From NCBI GenBank assembly GCA_017403065.1, contig JAFQOT010000013.1:186001-250000 (forward strand): a stretch of 64,000 nucleotides of DNA. The letters run 5' to 3'. How positions within the stretch are numbered: the first letter of the stretch is position 1; every line of letters starts with the position of its first letter. This stretch comes from Clostridia bacterium (GTDB lineage Bacteria > Bacillota > Clostridia > Oscillospirales > Acutalibacteraceae). Position numbers and translations under genes: made by a program. Below, piece after piece: positions 63,185-64,000 of this stretch. The notes under the pieces were generated by a model. The model ran no database searches, had not been told where the DNA came from, and was given only the letters and a program-made list of their open reading frames with translations.

Positions 63185-63664
63185 ATGAAAGTATTCAGAA
63201 TTATTTTTACCAGCCTTTTGATTTTTTGGATGATTTTAATATTTTCCCTTTCGGCTGAAAATGCCGATTCATCATCCCAAACCAGCGGCGAAACAATTAA
63301 ATTTATAATAAATATATTCTACCCTTCATTTGATACGCTTGACTCTACACAACAAACTGCAATGGTAGAATCGTTACAGTTTATTGTACGTAAAACCGCC
63401 CATTTCACCTTGTATGCAATATTGGGCTTTTTAAGCTTTCTAAGCTTTATTACATACAAATCACTTTCCCTTAAAAAGCGGATTTTTATCATATCTTCTG
63501 TTTGTTTTTTATACTCTTTAAGCGATGAATTTCATCAGCTGTTTATCCCAGGCAGAAGCGGTGAATTAAGGGATGTTTTAATTGATTTTTCGGGAAGTAT
63601 GCTTGCAATTTTAATTTTAACCTTTATATCAAATAAAACAAAATTAAAAAAATATATTTTATAG
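63185..63664 (+). CDS. VanZ-like membrane protein
   Basis: 159 residues, four helices. Family marks are the opening RIIFTSLLIFWMILIFSLSA, the RKTAHFTLYAILGF segment and the acidic SDEFHQLFIPGRSGELRDVL motif. VanZ raises teicoplanin resistance in some bacteria; in general Clostridia the family role is unknown. It starts 50 bp after the hydrolase stop, behind the terminator. Confidence 0.88.
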   Translation: MKVFRIIFTSLLIFWMILIFSLSAENADSSSQTSGETIKFIINIFYPSFDTLDSTQQTAMVESLQFIVRKTAHFTLYAILGFLSFLSFITYKSLSLKKRIFIISSVCFLYSLSDEFHQLFIPGRSGELRDVLIDFSGSMLAILILTFISNKTKLKKYIL

Positions 63665-63675
63665 GGGTAATTTAG

Positions 63676-64000
63676 ATGCGAAAAAAGGAATTATTGAAAA
63701 TCAATGAGGAGCTTTTTAAAAGAAATCAGGATATTTTAAACGCTAACGAGGAATTAAAGGCAGAGCTTGATAGACTAAAAAACGAGGTTAAAAGCCTTAT
63801 TGCAAAAAACGACGAATTAAATTCTAAGCTCAATGCTACCGCTACGCTTGAAAATTCAGGGGAAAAACTTACTGCCAACGCATCGATTTCAAAGGAAACC
63901 CAATTAGGCGCGCAGATTATCGGCAAAATAGTAGTCAACTCAGCTAAATACTGTAATGAATTAACCGAAAAACCAAATTCTGATACTAAAGAATTAGTCA
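63676..64000 (+). CDS. Coiled-coil protein, 5' part only
   Basis: Begins ATG 63676 after AGGGGTAA and runs off the window. The visible 108 residues are rich in Lys, Glu and Leu with heptad-like spacing (KINEELFKRNQDILNANEEL), a coiled coil of about residues 5-60, followed by a Ser/Thr-rich part and GAQIIGKIVVNSAKYCN. The latter resembles a domain in short Clostridia division-associated coiled-coil proteins, but I cannot name the family. Confidence 0.7.
   Translation, partial: MRKKELLKINEELFKRNQDILNANEELKAELDRLKNEVKSLIAKNDELNSKLNATATLENSGEKLTANASISKETQLGAQIIGKIVVNSAKYCNELTEKPNSDTKELV

Noticed and set aside
1-64000. CRISPR arrays, rRNA genes or full insertion sequences
   Set aside because: No regularly spaced direct repeats with unique spacers, no rRNA-like sequence and no transposase were recognised anywhere in the window.

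Overview
The window is AT-rich chromosomal DNA from an endospore-forming, low-GC Gram-positive bacterium. It is most likely a gut-type member of the Clostridia close to the Ruminococcaceae/Oscillospirales; that placement is inference from gene content. Spore genes are spread throughout: ytvI-like, an alpha/beta-type SASP, yqfC, yqfD, ylbJ, cotJABC and spoIID. The carbohydrate genes fit life on plant or host glycans: an L-rhamnose operon, a GH36 alpha-galactosidase, a GH2 beta-glucuronidase, a GH13 amylase and glycogen phosphorylase.

Layout. 1-3152: cdaA (cut by the window edge), a cysteine desulfurase with a DUF3343 protein, and a YtvI-like permease, all on the minus strand. 3195-8839: hom-lysC-queH, degV and an alanine/glycine symporter on the plus strand. 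8855-13772: hairpin-rich spacer, rhaBAD and a divergent AraC regulator. 13853-23629: ferredoxin-thioredoxin-reductase-like protein and thioredoxin, SASP, mutS2, recO, a YqzL-like gene, era, ybeY, phoH, yqfD, yqfC, a 279-bp tRNA-end-like inverted-repeat element, and ylbJ. 23654-24177: tRNA-His, a broken tRNA-Gln and an intact tRNA-Gln. 24357-29204: alpha-galactosidase, 6S RNA, DUF1292 protein and an ABC exporter. 29242-29721: an orphan transcription unit holding only tiny ORFs. 30430-34480: the cotJABC operon interrupted by a mobile element. 34519-44244: CPA2-type antiporter, secA, a P-loop ATPase, rnpB, spoIID, a membrane protein and beta-glucuronidase. 44281-50523: GH13, glgP and cardiolipin synthase. 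50680-55652: M16 peptidase pair, lgt, folD and a membrane protein. 55761-64000: pyruvate kinase, an MBL-fold ribonuclease-like protein, a PucR-type regulator, ftsE-ftsX with an M23 hydrolase, VanZ, and a coiled-coil gene running off the end.

Main discovery. cotJC, the manganese-catalase-like spore coat gene, is split. Its 5' part (30957-31478) reads correctly up to an RFGEA motif and then runs into a foreign tail. The missing conserved C-terminus (LRLTTDKLDSKNFYAFNPNF and on) lies in the same orientation at 34329-34415. An 8-bp direct repeat, GGTGAAGC, marks both junctions (31476-31483 and 34326-34333). Removing the 2,850 bp between them restores a 202-residue CotJC exactly in frame. The insert carries an intact small serine recombinase, a resolvase-fold protein without the catalytic arginines, a secreted transglutaminase-like protein, a DUF6809-like protein and a structured leader. 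This is the architecture of skin-type intervening elements that are excised from sporulation genes in the mother cell, but here it is very small and uses a resolvase-size recombinase rather than a large serine recombinase. Developmental excision is inferred, not shown.

Secondary points: an orphan transcript with a perfect sigma-A promoter and AUG-Lys-stop minigenes; a tRNA-Gln gene disrupted in its T-loop; an attenuator-like promoter/terminator in front of the antiporter; and a dual-hairpin terminator repeated in inverse orientation at two distant loci.
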